The notes: generated by a model not told the origin, from the letters alone. A DNA stretch of 64,000 nucleotides from Thiomicrorhabdus sp. Milos-T2 (GCF_000702325.1 NZ_KL370891.1:890917-954916); one strand, 5' to 3'. Counted from the stretch's first letter, positions 52,593-61,439 are shown. A program made the numbers and translations.

Positions 52593-54272
52593 ATGAATCA
52601 AGATTTAAGAAAAGAACGGCTAGAAAACCTATATAAGCTGCTTATTATTGACAGAAAACCAAATCTGACAAGTTGGCATGACAGTTATAAAAAAATTGTA
52701 GAAAGAGTTAAAATAAGAGGAGATGCCATAAAGAATAACAAATCCCTAGATAGCTCAGAAGATTCAGATTTCTTGCATGACTTGATTTTTAATCGAAATA
52801 ATGGCGTTTCATCGTTACGTGCAACGCCATTTAGTGAGAAAAACTATCAAGCAGCTATCAACAATAAAGACTTTTTAAACCTTATTTCTAACATCATTCA
52901 AGCTCCAGATAAATCAGAAAATTACTCTAAATTATGTGACGGTTGGAAGAAGTTATTAAAAACGGATGATGGTAAGGAAGGAAATCAAAACTCCTCTGTG
53001 ATTAACAGAGTTTTTGCGGGCTGTTCTACCAATGTATCTTCAACCGTAAATCCTACCTATTTTAACGAAGTATATGCTTGGTTTATTAAAGAGAATTTAA
53101 TAGACAAGGATGAAAATGAGGGAAATTGGTTTTCTAAAAATATCAATCTAATGAACCAGCTTAAAGTTATTTTCAAGACAGAGTTAAGTGATGAGCAAAA
53201 TTTAGATTTTGATGAATATTGGCTTAGTATTTTTGTATGGTATCTATATGAAGAAATAGTAAACCCATTTTCACTTAAAAAACAGGTAATAAAATATGGT
53301 GCTCCGGGAACTGGTAAGACTTATTCAGTAAAAAAACAGACAAAACTGTTTTTCACTGTTTGGAAAGATGAGTTTGCACTTGACTCTAATTTTTACTTTG
53401 AAAATCAGATGAGTTTAGTTCAGTTTCATCCCTCTTTTAGTTACGAAGATTTTATTGAAGGACTGAGACCTGACACAGAAGGAAATCTATCATTACATAA
53501 TGGAATTTTTAAAGAGTTCTGTCAGAAAGCAGCTAAATGGGAAGTTGATTATTATAATTTACAAGAACCTAAATGTGTTGATGGGAAGCCTGTTGTTTTC
53601 GAAAATCTAACTATTGCCGACTTAGAAGGTTTGGGTTTAGATAAACAGCATTGGGAGTACATTATTTCAAACCCTTTAAAAAATAAAAAAGTGGTTGATG
53701 CTATCCCCCCGTTCTTCTTTGTTATTGATGAGATTAACAGGGCAGAATTATCAAGGGTATTTGGCGAGTTAATGTACTGTCTAGAGTATAGGGGTATAGA
53801 TGGAAAAGTTAAGACTCAATACTCAAATTTAAATGACTCCAAAACTGGAATGATAAAAGTAGGTGAGGAATACCAGTTTTTCATTCCTCATAATGTGTAT
53901 GTCATTGGCACCATGAATACTATTGATAGAAGTGTTGAAAGTTTTGATTTTGCATTGCGTCGGCGTTTTCGTTGGGAAGCCGTCAAACCAGATACCTCTG
54001 TACTTAGAGATAGTCTACCTAAGGCATGGAAGTCGTTAGCCGACAATCTTAAAGAATTGAATGAAAACATCACCATGCAACCATTGTTGGGAGAGGATTA
54101 CTGTATTGGTCATGCATATTTAATGAATCTTTCATACTCTAAAGAACATACCCTCAATCAAGTGAGAGAACTTATCTGGGAAGATTCAATTCTTCCTTTA
54201 ATTGAAGAATATCTAAGAGGTTCAGGTCAAAACGAATTGATTGCTAAGTTCAAGAAGGCTTTTGGGCTATGA
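52593..54272 (+). CDS. McrB-like AAA+ GTPase of type IV restriction
   Basis: A 559-aa motor and recognition subunit of an McrBC system, which cuts modified DNA. The first 230 residues (specificity part) are unlike E. coli McrB. The AAA+ domain has Walker A YGAPGTGKTYSV (residue about 236), then VQFHPSFSYEDFIEGLRP, Walker B FFFVIDEINRAELSRVFGEL, the McrB motif VIGTMNTIDRS and ALRRRFRWE (arginine finger). PLLGEDYCIGHAYLM is typical of the family end. ATGA overlap with mcrC. Which modification it recognises is not known. Confidence 0.9.
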   Translation: MNQDLRKERLENLYKLLIIDRKPNLTSWHDSYKKIVERVKIRGDAIKNNKSLDSSEDSDFLHDLIFNRNNGVSSLRATPFSEKNYQAAINNKDFLNLISNIIQAPDKSENYSKLCDGWKKLLKTDDGKEGNQNSSVINRVFAGCSTNVSSTVNPTYFNEVYAWFIKENLIDKDENEGNWFSKNINLMNQLKVIFKTELSDEQNLDFDEYWLSIFVWYLYEEIVNPFSLKKQVIKYGAPGTGKTYSVKKQTKLFFTVWKDEFALDSNFYFENQMSLVQFHPSFSYEDFIEGLRPDTEGNLSLHNGIFKEFCQKAAKWEVDYYNLQEPKCVDGKPVVFENLTIADLEGLGLDKQHWEYIISNPLKNKKVVDAIPPFFFVIDEINRAELSRVFGELMYCLEYRGIDGKVKTQYSNLNDSKTGMIKVGEEYQFFIPHNVYVIGTMNTIDRSVESFDFALRRRFRWEAVKPDTSVLRDSLPKAWKSLADNLKELNENITMQPLLGEDYCIGHAYLMNLSYSKEHTLNQVRELIWEDSILPLIEEYLRGSGQNELIAKFKKAFGL

Positions 54273-55696
54273 GGGAGGAGTGGTTATATAACTTCTTAAA
54301 AGATGGCGTCCTCTTAGATAACCAAAATTATAAAACGCTTGATGGGAGGCTTAAAAATAATCGGCTGGGTGAAATTGCTTTAAGAGAGCGTAAAAGTCGA
54401 GAGCGACACACAGAATTGAACAGTAATAATAAAAGTTTAGATTTTTTATATTGGGTGTCATTAAAGTTCGAAAGTCTTACTTCTCAAAAGCCGTCATATA
54501 ATTTTGTTTTGTTTTCTGATAAAGAATATGAGCACAATACAGACGAACCGCTAATTAAGTTATCAGGCAATAGTTGGAAAAACTTTAAGCTTGAGACAGG
54601 CAATCTTATTGGAATTGTATCAAGAGGACAGCACTCTTTAAAAATTAGTTCACGTTTCGGGGATCAGTTTCTTAAATTTATAATTGCTGATGCCGATGGC
54701 TTTCTAGAAGTCCTAGATTCAGGAGCTGAAAAACTTCTTGGTACTAATGAATGGTTAATTGCTTATTTGTGGAATATTAAATTAAAGCGTGCTTTTAGGT
54801 TAGGGCTACCTAAAATTTATGAGACCCAAAATGAAGTTATTTCAAAAGTGCGTGGCACTATAGATCCTCTGGATTATTCACTGAATAAAAAGCTTGGCAG
54901 GTATCAATGTTCATACCGAGAGCACAGTTATACAAATTCGGCTCTAACACTGTTCATTGAAGCTTACAAAGTGGTTTCTGAATTCAATTTTAGTCAAAAA
55001 AATAGAAGTATCTTTAACTCTTTAGTTACGGCCAATCAAGGGATAAAACGCACAAGGAGAGAGCTTCTGGATACTCATTACTTCAGCAATCCTTTTTATA
55101 AAGATTACAACGTTTTGATCGATCTTTCAAAACAGTTAATCCAACATGGCGGGGCTGATTTTGATTCTAATAGCGATTCAAGTGCCTTTTTGTTTGATGT
55201 TTCTATGTTATTCGAATACTTCATTCGAAAACGTCTTATCCGTGATGGTTATTCATTAATAAGTAAATTTCAAACAATACCAAAGATTGCCACAGGAGCA
55301 ATTGGTTATAAACGGGAACTTCAACCGGATATTGTTATTGAGCATGAAGGTGGAACATATGTGTTTGACGTCAAATACAAATCTTTTGACAAGGTTTACG
55401 GTGTTAAAAGAGAAGATTTATTTCAGCTGCACACCTACATTGGACAAGTGGGAAATAATTCAGACGTCAGAGGGTCTGGCTTTATTTACCCAATGAATGC
55501 TTCTAAATGGCCTGCTGAACTAGAAGAATCTCAGGGAATTATTTCTAGTGTAATAAAGCAAAAGGGCAAAGAAATTCCTTTTCATGTCATATTCCTTAAG
55601 ATTCCTGAGCAAAACACGCCTGACTTCAATGAAAGCATGAATGAGCAATGCAACATACTTCTTAAAGTGTTCAAAAAAAAGGTGGTTATGTCTTAA
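54269..55696 (+). CDS. McrC-like nuclease subunit
   Basis: A 475-aa partner that supplies DNA cleavage. PD-(D/E)XK residues are visible in LQPDIVIEHEGGTYVFDVKY (Asp, then Asp-x-Lys). Upstream GAEKLLGTNEWLIAYLWNIK and LPKIYETQNEVISKVRGTID are typical of the McrC N-terminal/helical region. Its start overlaps the McrB stop. The length is greater than E. coli McrC (about 350 aa), as in many homologues. Confidence 0.88.
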   Translation: MREEWLYNFLKDGVLLDNQNYKTLDGRLKNNRLGEIALRERKSRERHTELNSNNKSLDFLYWVSLKFESLTSQKPSYNFVLFSDKEYEHNTDEPLIKLSGNSWKNFKLETGNLIGIVSRGQHSLKISSRFGDQFLKFIIADADGFLEVLDSGAEKLLGTNEWLIAYLWNIKLKRAFRLGLPKIYETQNEVISKVRGTIDPLDYSLNKKLGRYQCSYREHSYTNSALTLFIEAYKVVSEFNFSQKNRSIFNSLVTANQGIKRTRRELLDTHYFSNPFYKDYNVLIDLSKQLIQHGGADFDSNSDSSAFLFDVSMLFEYFIRKRLIRDGYSLISKFQTIPKIATGAIGYKRELQPDIVIEHEGGTYVFDVKYKSFDKVYGVKREDLFQLHTYIGQVGNNSDVRGSGFIYPMNASKWPAELEESQGIISSVIKQKGKEIPFHVIFLKIPEQNTPDFNESMNEQCNILLKVFKKKVVMS

Positions 55697-55863
55697 AACA
55701 CTAGACACTGCATGGCTATATCATCTAGAGTAGAAGCTAAGGTTTTTAAAATATCTACCTAATGATTTAGATTGGACGGTGATTAAATGAACTGCTTTAA
55801 TTGGACAGGACACTTTAATAATGGACAATTGTCTTAATTATTGAGGAGTAATGATATGTCCTG
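55697..55863. other. Intergenic region after mcrC
   Basis: Contains the 10-bp palindrome GACAATTGTC (55824-55833) flanked by AT-rich imperfect arms, and repeated GGACA words. GAGGAG at 55843 precedes an ATG at 55851 that opens only a 19-codon frame. It may be the control region for the three genes that follow. Confidence 0.4.
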
Positions 55864-56070
55864 ATGGAATTGACCAGAACAGTTATTCTAGCCTATTTCA
55901 TAAACTGTAGATGGAATGCAAAAGTATTGAAAAATGGTTTGGTTGTTATAGCAATTTTTATTGTATTAGCAGCTTTCAACACACCTAAGCTATTCATAGG
56001 TATATTTTTTATACTAATTGGCTACGTATCAATGGTTGTTTTTTTAAATGTCCAAAATAACGTTAATTAA
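55864..56070 (+). CDS. Small membrane protein, unknown
   Basis: 68 aa with two hydrophobic helices (GLVVIAIFIVLAAF; LFIGIFFILIGYVSMVVF). It has no ribosome site of its own; the GAGGAG at 55843 serves a short out-of-frame ORF that overlaps it. It could be translationally coupled or may not be a gene. Confidence 0.4.
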   Translation: MELTRTVILAYFINCRWNAKVLKNGLVVIAIFIVLAAFNTPKLFIGIFFILIGYVSMVVFLNVQNNVN

Positions 56071-56091
56071 GATTGAAGGATAAGAATTTAA

Positions 56092-56574
56092 ATGAATGTT
56101 CATGAAGCAAAATTAGAATTAGCGATACTAGAGACCGACGTGGTGGAAACCAATAGGGCTGATTTTGTTACCTATTTAACTAACTCTGGAATACCTCAAG
56201 AGATTATCAACAGAGTGACACAGTTATGGGATGTTACTAAACGAATAGGCGAAGAGGTGGTTTCAATTGGAAAAATTATCATATTTAAGATTTGGGAGTT
56301 TCTGAAGGCAAATCCTCATTTAAGTGCAGGTATGGCGCTAGGAGCGTCAGTAAGTATATTAATACCTTTTGTAGGACCAATTCTAGCTCCCTTAGCCACA
56401 GCGGTTGGCGCCTTACTTGGTGTCCGTTTGGATAACTATAGTGACGGAAATGAAATGGCTAATAACATGACAGGTGTTGCTCATGAAGCTGTACTTTTAG
56501 CAAAAAAGTTTTTTGATTTATTTGTAGAAATTGTTGATGCTGTGAAGGTTTATCTAGATGCGCGAGAAGCTTAA
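56092..56574 (+). CDS. Unknown protein with central hydrophobic glycine-rich hairpin (first of pair)
   Basis: 160 aa, AAGGAT ribosome site. An amphipathic N-terminal half (IGEEVVSIGKIIIFKIWEFL) is followed by a Gly/Ala/Pro-rich hydrophobic segment at about residues 80-112 (LSAGMALGASVSILIPFVGP), then a helical tail. It overlaps the next gene by 17 bases, so the two are made together. The hairpin could insert in a membrane; function unknown. Confidence 0.68.
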   Translation: MNVHEAKLELAILETDVVETNRADFVTYLTNSGIPQEIINRVTQLWDVTKRIGEEVVSIGKIIIFKIWEFLKANPHLSAGMALGASVSILIPFVGPILAPLATAVGALLGVRLDNYSDGNEMANNMTGVAHEAVLLAKKFFDLFVEIVDAVKVYLDAREA

Positions 56575-57208
56575 AAAAATTCCAGCTAAATTCAAAAGTA
56601 TAAGAGAAAAGCCTAAGAACTTTGAAAAGCAACCAGTTACTTCGAATAAAAAAATAAAAAAAGAAGATTACTTAGCCGCGCTTGAAAGATTAAAAAAATC
56701 ACCAAAAGATCGAATTGGAACACTATCTGAAATAGGTATTACTTGGGCAGGGGCTACTGCAGGATTTGTTTCAGCAGGTGCTATCGCGAGTGCTGCTGGT
56801 GTATCCACTCTTCTTGGTTCCAGTACTTTGGCGGGTATTTTGGGTGGGGTTTTTGTGACCTCGACGCCAATTGGTTGGTTAATTGGAGGTGCGGTACTTG
56901 CCGGTGGAACCGCATATGGACTAACCAAACTACTTCGCAGTAGTGCCAAAGCTGATGAGGAAAAATTAAAAAATATCACCGCCATTGAAACAAAATTATC
57001 AGAATTAAATAAAACTCAAGAAAAGCATGACACGGAAAAGCAAATGACTCAATTAATAGAGTGTTTGCAAAGAGCTGTTGAGTTGGAGTTTTCTCAAGAA
57101 AAGTCTAATAAAATCTTGGTAAGTGTTTTTAACAGAAAGATGCGAGCTGAGAAAGCTATTGATCTGGTAATGAACTATGTAAATTCAATGTCTCATGAAA
57201 AAACATAA
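56558..57208 (+). CDS. Unknown protein with glycine-zipper membrane hairpin (second of pair)
   Basis: 216 aa. A very basic N-terminus (about 45 residues, many Lys) is followed by a long Gly/Ala/Ser hydrophobic block at about residues 60-125 (GATAGFVSAGAIASAAGVST; GGVFVTSTPIGWLIGGAVLA), then a coiled-coil-prone tail. A pattern of this type occurs in pore-forming or membrane-remodelling proteins. Lying next to McrBC, it might be a membrane effector, but this is inference. Confidence 0.68.
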   Translation: MREKLKKIPAKFKSIREKPKNFEKQPVTSNKKIKKEDYLAALERLKKSPKDRIGTLSEIGITWAGATAGFVSAGAIASAAGVSTLLGSSTLAGILGGVFVTSTPIGWLIGGAVLAGGTAYGLTKLLRSSAKADEEKLKNITAIETKLSELNKTQEKHDTEKQMTQLIECLQRAVELEFSQEKSNKILVSVFNRKMRAEKAIDLVMNYVNSMSHEKT

Positions 57209-57333
57209 TAAAAAAGGATTGTTTCTTAATATGTAAGGTTTACTAAGAAATAACATGTAGAAGTTCAGACTTAATCTGGCACCCCTCCGACTAATTTCAT
57301 ATAAGTTATTGGCTCAAGTTTATAGTTGAACTC

Positions 57334-58596
57334 TTATCTTTGAGCAAACTCATTAATAAAGCGATTTTGTAAATCAGGCTGTAAGTGGCCATAGTGTTTT
57401 TCAATCATATCAACACTTGTTGTCGCCAGCTTTGCGACACTCAGTAAGTTTGCTCCATTCATTATCAAATGACTGATAAAGTTATGTCTTAAAGTATAGT
57501 TTTCAAGTTCTTTTGGCAGTTCTCCTAACTCTATAAGTTTTTTCCAGGGTTTATATAAATTGTAGTAAGGCTTGTTTGTTTTAGGGTTCGCAAATACATA
57601 ACCATGTTTCGGTGATTTATGTTGTTTGTGCCATGTTAAAAGTAATTTTATGCATTCATCAGATAATGGAATGGTTGTAGGGTGTTCTTTTTTGTGTTTT
57701 GTTTTATTGATGACTTTTGTTAGGCTTTTGAAAGAAAAGTTAATCTCATCCCATTGCATGGTTAAGGCATCACCTGGTCGAAGGCCGGTATAGTACAAAA
57801 AGAGCATAATGGGCTTGACATAATCAACGTATTCTATTCCTGAAAGGTCATTAAGAAAACTTTTTCCATGAGCACGACTGTTTTGATTTTGCGTTCTTTT
57901 TAATTGCTGATATAGGTCTAAAGCTCTAAAAAATTGTTCTGTTTGAGTTTTATCTAGATAAGTGCGTTTTTGACGTAATACTCGCTCTTCTTCAGGAGTC
58001 GATTTTCTTAGGTTTAAAGAATATCCACTTAAAGGGTTTGAATCGAGTACACCTCCAATTTTGACTGCGTGGTTAAGCATAGCATTGAAATAAGCAAAAA
58101 CTTTCTTAATTGTTTTAGGGTGTAGCCCGCTAGCTTCTTTTTTAGTTTGCCAAATCTTGATGTGTCGTTTAGTTATAGTTTGCATGGGTTTTGTTAACAG
58201 CGGCCCAAAGTGATTAGATAAATCTGCTCGAATATTTTTACCATCCGCTTTTTTATTTAATTCAGCATCATAAATTTCTTTCAAATAATTCAATGCAGTG
58301 TTTTCTTTTACTTGGCGACGAGTTTGAATAGTTGTTGAAATATCTTCACCAGCTGCAATTCTACCTACGTATTCAAAAATTAACTTTCTAGCTTTTTCGA
58401 TAGTTAGGTCAGGAAATCGTCCCAATGAAATAGTCTTTCTACCACCAGTTGGTGATTCGTATCGATAGTATAAATAAAGACCATTTTTAAGATTTCTAGC
58501 GTGAAATCCTTTTTGTTCTGTATCGTTATATCGATCACCGTATTTTGAGTTATTGATGAATTTTTTTAATTCTGTTTTTGTAATCTTTTTTTTCAT
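57334..58596 (-). CDS. Tyrosine integrase with DUF4102-type arm domain (P4-like), right end
   Basis: The N-terminal arm-binding domain reads YGDRYNDTEQKGFHARNLKN then RKTISLGRFPDLTIEKARKL. The catalytic domain has Arg in LYYTGLRPGDALTMQW, the YTLRHNFISHLI box and the nucleophile Tyr in MIEKHYGHL. I start at ATG 58596 (MKKKITKTEL), with AAAGGA eight bases upstream; the frame extends to 58632 but without a ribosome site. Its promoter faces attR 180 bp away. The partner tRNA-His site fits integrases of this family. It is a different subfamily from the left-end integrase. Confidence 0.92.
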   Translation of the reverse strand: MKKKITKTELKKFINNSKYGDRYNDTEQKGFHARNLKNGLYLYYRYESPTGGRKTISLGRFPDLTIEKARKLIFEYVGRIAAGEDISTTIQTRRQVKENTALNYLKEIYDAELNKKADGKNIRADLSNHFGPLLTKPMQTITKRHIKIWQTKKEASGLHPKTIKKVFAYFNAMLNHAVKIGGVLDSNPLSGYSLNLRKSTPEEERVLRQKRTYLDKTQTEQFFRALDLYQQLKRTQNQNSRAHGKSFLNDLSGIEYVDYVKPIMLFLYYTGLRPGDALTMQWDEINFSFKSLTKVINKTKHKKEHPTTIPLSDECIKLLLTWHKQHKSPKHGYVFANPKTNKPYYNLYKPWKKLIELGELPKELENYTLRHNFISHLIMNGANLLSVAKLATTSVDMIEKHYGHLQPDLQNRFINEFAQR

Positions 58597-58614
58597 GTTA
58601 TTTATCCTTTTTCG

Positions 58615-58649
58615 CGGGGCATAAATTTTCATGCCCCGTATATGCCCCG
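58615..58649. promoter_or_regulatory. Candidate integrase arm-type sites, right end
   Basis: CGGGGCAT at 58615, and ATGCCCCG at 58631 and 58642 (11 bp apart), just upstream of the integrase start and inside attR. The first two could also form a hairpin. Confidence 0.45.
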
Positions 58650-58774
58650 AAATTGAATAAATTTTATAAAAGAATATTAAACCTTGTATATACTTTTATT
58701 TTTTAAGTTGCTGAAATATATAGAAATGATAAGAATTATAAAATTTCGTTAAAAACGGTTAAAAATGCTTTTTA

Positions 58775-58827
58775 AGGATTGTGATTCCTGTTGTCGCGGG
58801 TTCGATCCCCGTCATTCGCCCCATTTT
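58775..58827 (+). repeat. attR: 53-bp direct repeat of tRNA-His 3' part
   Basis: Identical to 26549-26601. It lacks the 5' half of the tRNA, so it is not a functional tRNA. Confidence 0.93.
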
Positions 58828-59083
58828 TCTTTACTATTCAGCAGTTTAGTCCTTTTTTAAATAATAAAATTTATTATCTAATTCTTCATTTCTATTTAAA
58901 AATTATCAAAAAAATCTTTTCTATTTTCCAAGTCTTGAAAGTTTTCTTTTTGGTCTAGTGATTAAATGGTACTAATGTACTTTTAAATCCTTCATGCTTT
59001 AGCGCATCTTTAAATTCATAGTCAATTTCTGAAACAGAGATAGGTTAAATATGAAATTTAATTTATGATTAAAGTTTGTCTAT
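58828..59083. other. Chromosomal DNA right of attR
   Basis: AT-rich with no gene. Shows diverged similarity to the first ~180 bp inside attL. Confidence 0.45.
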
Positions 59084-59242
59084 GAGACCTTTGCACGAGA
59101 TAGGTGCGAAAGAAAAATGAGGGAAAATTTGCCTGATTGCGGCGGAAAACGCAGGGAATAGCTAGCTATTCGCAAGTTTTTCAACAAAAATCAGGTGAAT
59201 TTTAACCATTTTTACTCGCGCATACTCTCATGCAAAGGTCTC
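59084..59242 (+). repeat. GAGACC inverted-repeat element (MITE-like), copy F
   Basis: A 159-bp copy very like copy C, flanked by a perfect 5-bp duplication TCTAT, with the central palindrome intact. It lies outside the island, before the OYE gene end. Confidence 0.92.
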
Positions 59243-59457
59243 TCTATATTGTTAATTTCAATATTCGTTGCTTAAGATTAAAATTCAATTTAATGACTTA
59301 GTCGGATAGGTTCATCACTCTATTAGCTCATCGATAAAGTTAAGCCTGTCTTGAATATAGGTTTGATTTGTCAGATTCTTAGTTGTGGCTTCCAGTATTA
59401 AATGAAGGGGGAAGTTATCAATTAATTAGGAAGCCGGTTTAGATTTTTATTGCAAGC

Positions 59458-60555
59458 TTATGAATTCATAAAAGGATAGTCAGTGTAACCTTTTGCGCCA
59501 GGAGTGTAGAAGGTGTCTGGATCAGCTACGTTTAATTCGGCGCCAGCTTGAAAGCGTTCTGGTAAATCTGGATTTGCAAGGAAAGGGACTCCAAAGGCAA
59601 CAGCCGCTAAGCCATCTTTGGCAATGGCATCTTCTGCTTCTTGAGCATCGTAACCCATATTACAGATAATATTACCTTTATAAGCGTGTAAGACCGGGCT
59701 AAGAATGTCTTGGTTTTGTACACCAAAAAAGTCACTACGCATTACATGCAGGTAGGCTAGGTTATATTCATTTAACTTTTCTGCAAGCCATGCGGTTAAT
59801 GCAACAGGATCGCTATCTTGCATGCTGTTGAAACTGTTTAAAGGTGAGATTCTTACCCCAATTCGACCACTTTCCCAAACGTCTAACGTAGCTTCGATGA
59901 CTTCTATTAGTAAACGTGCTCGATTTGCAATAGAGCCTCCGTATTCATCAGAACGTTGATTACTTCCGTCACGTAAAAATTGATCAAGTAGATAACCATT
60001 TGCTCCGTGAATTTCTACTCCATCAAAACCAGCTAGTTTTGCATTGATTGCGGCCTGTTTGAAACCTTCAATAATTTGTGGAATTTCATCTAACTCTAAG
60101 GCATGAGGGACGGTATAGGCCAGTTTTCCTTCTGGGGTATGCACTTCTTCGCCTTCAATAGCAATGGCGCTAGCTGACACAGGTTGTTTGCCATTATTTA
60201 AAGCTGGGTGACAAGTACGTCCACCGTGCCAAATTTGTAAAAATATTTGTCCACCTTTTGCATGAACCGCATCAGTTACTGTTTTCCAACCGTTAATTTG
60301 TGCTTGGGAATAAATACCGGGTTCAGCATAAAAAGATGAGCAACCTTCCATAGCCATAGTGGCTTCAGCAATGATTAAGCCTGCGGAAGCTCTTTGGGCA
60401 TAATGTTCGGCCATTAAGGCATTAGGAACATGGTCTTGCTCTGTTCTGGCTCGAGTTAATGGAGCCATAATCACTCTATTTGGCAGGGTAATCGCACCAA
60501 GTTTTAGAGGTGTAAAAAGCTTTGGAAATAGTTGAGTTGTGGCTTGGCTTGGCAT
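59458..60555 (-). CDS. Old yellow enzyme family NADH:flavin oxidoreductase (NemA-like)
   Basis: FMN-dependent ene-reductase/oxidoreductase acting on activated alkenes, maleimides or nitro compounds. It is a TIM barrel: LFTPLKLGAITLPNRVIMAP at the N-terminus, LQIWHGGRTCHP, GFDGVEIHGANGYLLDQFL (His/Asn substrate pair in EIHGANGY), QRSDEYGGSIANRARLLIEV and VAFGVPFLANPDLPERF. At 365 aa it is standard for the NemA branch. AAGGA precedes the ATG. It is divergent from the bicupin gene. The physiological substrate is unknown. Confidence 0.92.
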   Translation of the reverse strand: MPSQATTQLFPKLFTPLKLGAITLPNRVIMAPLTRARTEQDHVPNALMAEHYAQRASAGLIIAEATMAMEGCSSFYAEPGIYSQAQINGWKTVTDAVHAKGGQIFLQIWHGGRTCHPALNNGKQPVSASAIAIEGEEVHTPEGKLAYTVPHALELDEIPQIIEGFKQAAINAKLAGFDGVEIHGANGYLLDQFLRDGSNQRSDEYGGSIANRARLLIEVIEATLDVWESGRIGVRISPLNSFNSMQDSDPVALTAWLAEKLNEYNLAYLHVMRSDFFGVQNQDILSPVLHAYKGNIICNMGYDAQEAEDAIAKDGLAAVAFGVPFLANPDLPERFQAGAELNVADPDTFYTPGAKGYTDYPFMNS

Positions 60556-60785
60556 AATGAATCCTTGTTAAATATAATATATATTGGATCGAAATTGGGT
60601 TTAATCTTTAGAGAATTTAGCTTTTTATACATTTATGGACTCTTAAAAAGGTCTCTTTTAGTCATGATTCTCTTTTTAAAAGTGTTATGAAAATATTACT
60701 TTTACATTATATGATTTGAATAATTATTGTATAGTATTTGTCTAGATTATTAGCTGAATTTTGTAACTTAGTATAGGAGGTTGGT

Positions 60786-61439
60786 GTGACCGATTCAATC
60801 AATATGGATTTAAGTCAGCGGGTATTTATAGACTCAGAAGCCATGGATTGGCTAGGTAGTAGGGCTGATGGGGTGTTGCGCAAACCTTTAGAACGAGAGT
60901 TTTCTGAACATGGCAGAACAACTAGCATTGTGCAATTCATGCCGGGTTCAGAATTTCCTGAGCACACTCATCCTTTAGGTGAAGAAATACTGGTTCTAGA
61001 AGGCGTATTTTCTGATGAGCGTGGAGATTATCCTGCAGGAACCTACATTCGTAATCCACCTAATTCTAAACATTCGCCGTTTTCAAAAAAAGGCTGCGTT
61101 TTGTTTGTAAAACTAGATCAATTTGACCCTATGGATACGGAGACGGTTATCATCGATACAACAACTTCTCCCATGCAACCGGGTATCGGTGGTTTAAAAG
61201 TTCTATCATTACACCAACATGGAACGGAAGGTAGTGCTTTGGTTTTTTGGCCAAAAGGTGAACGTTTTCAACCTCATAAACATTGGGGAGGAGAAGAAAT
61301 CTTAGTTTTACAGGGGACTTTTCAAGACGAACATGGAACATACCCAAAAGGCAGCTGGTTAAGAAGTCCGCATCTAAGTGAACATTTTCCATTTGCAGAA
61401 GAAGAAACGCTTATCTACGTGAAAACAGGGCATTTATAA
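60786..61439 (+). CDS. ChrR-like bicupin protein
   Basis: 217 aa with two cupin repeats: FPEHTHPLGEEILVLEGVFS and FQPHKHWGGEEILVLQGTFQ, each with the H.H...GEE metal-binding pattern and a G-P-H/N-S (NPPNSKH; SPHLSEH) second box. It resembles the cupin half of ChrR anti-sigma proteins but lacks the zinc-binding anti-sigma domain. GTG start with perfect AGGAGG six bases upstream. It may sense or handle oxidants; the divergent ene-reductase gene is a possible partner. Confidence 0.85.
   Translation: MTDSINMDLSQRVFIDSEAMDWLGSRADGVLRKPLEREFSEHGRTTSIVQFMPGSEFPEHTHPLGEEILVLEGVFSDERGDYPAGTYIRNPPNSKHSPFSKKGCVLFVKLDQFDPMDTETVIIDTTTSPMQPGIGGLKVLSLHQHGTEGSALVFWPKGERFQPHKHWGGEEILVLQGTFQDEHGTYPKGSWLRSPHLSEHFPFAEEETLIYVKTGHL

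Larger units (their letters stand above)
26549..58827. mobile_element. Genomic island integrated at tRNA-His (about 32 kb)
   Basis: Bounded by the 53-bp direct repeats. Tyrosine integrases lie near both ends, with 11-bp-spaced candidate arm sites beside each end. Cargo includes DNA-processing and restriction genes plus relics of IS1595 and IS3 elements. No conjugation apparatus or phage structural genes were recognised, so it is either a mobilisable element carried by another or a defective island. Confidence 0.88.

Noticed and set aside
57421-57440. TGTCGCCAGCTTTGCGACA, looks like an operator half-pair
   Set aside because: Inside the integrase coding sequence; its arms are in the reverse order to the GCGACA...TGTCG operators and no promoter follows.
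26549-58827. Possibility of a prophage or a full conjugative element
   Set aside because: No capsid, portal, terminase, tail, type IV secretion or relaxase gene was recognised, although both ends have integrases.
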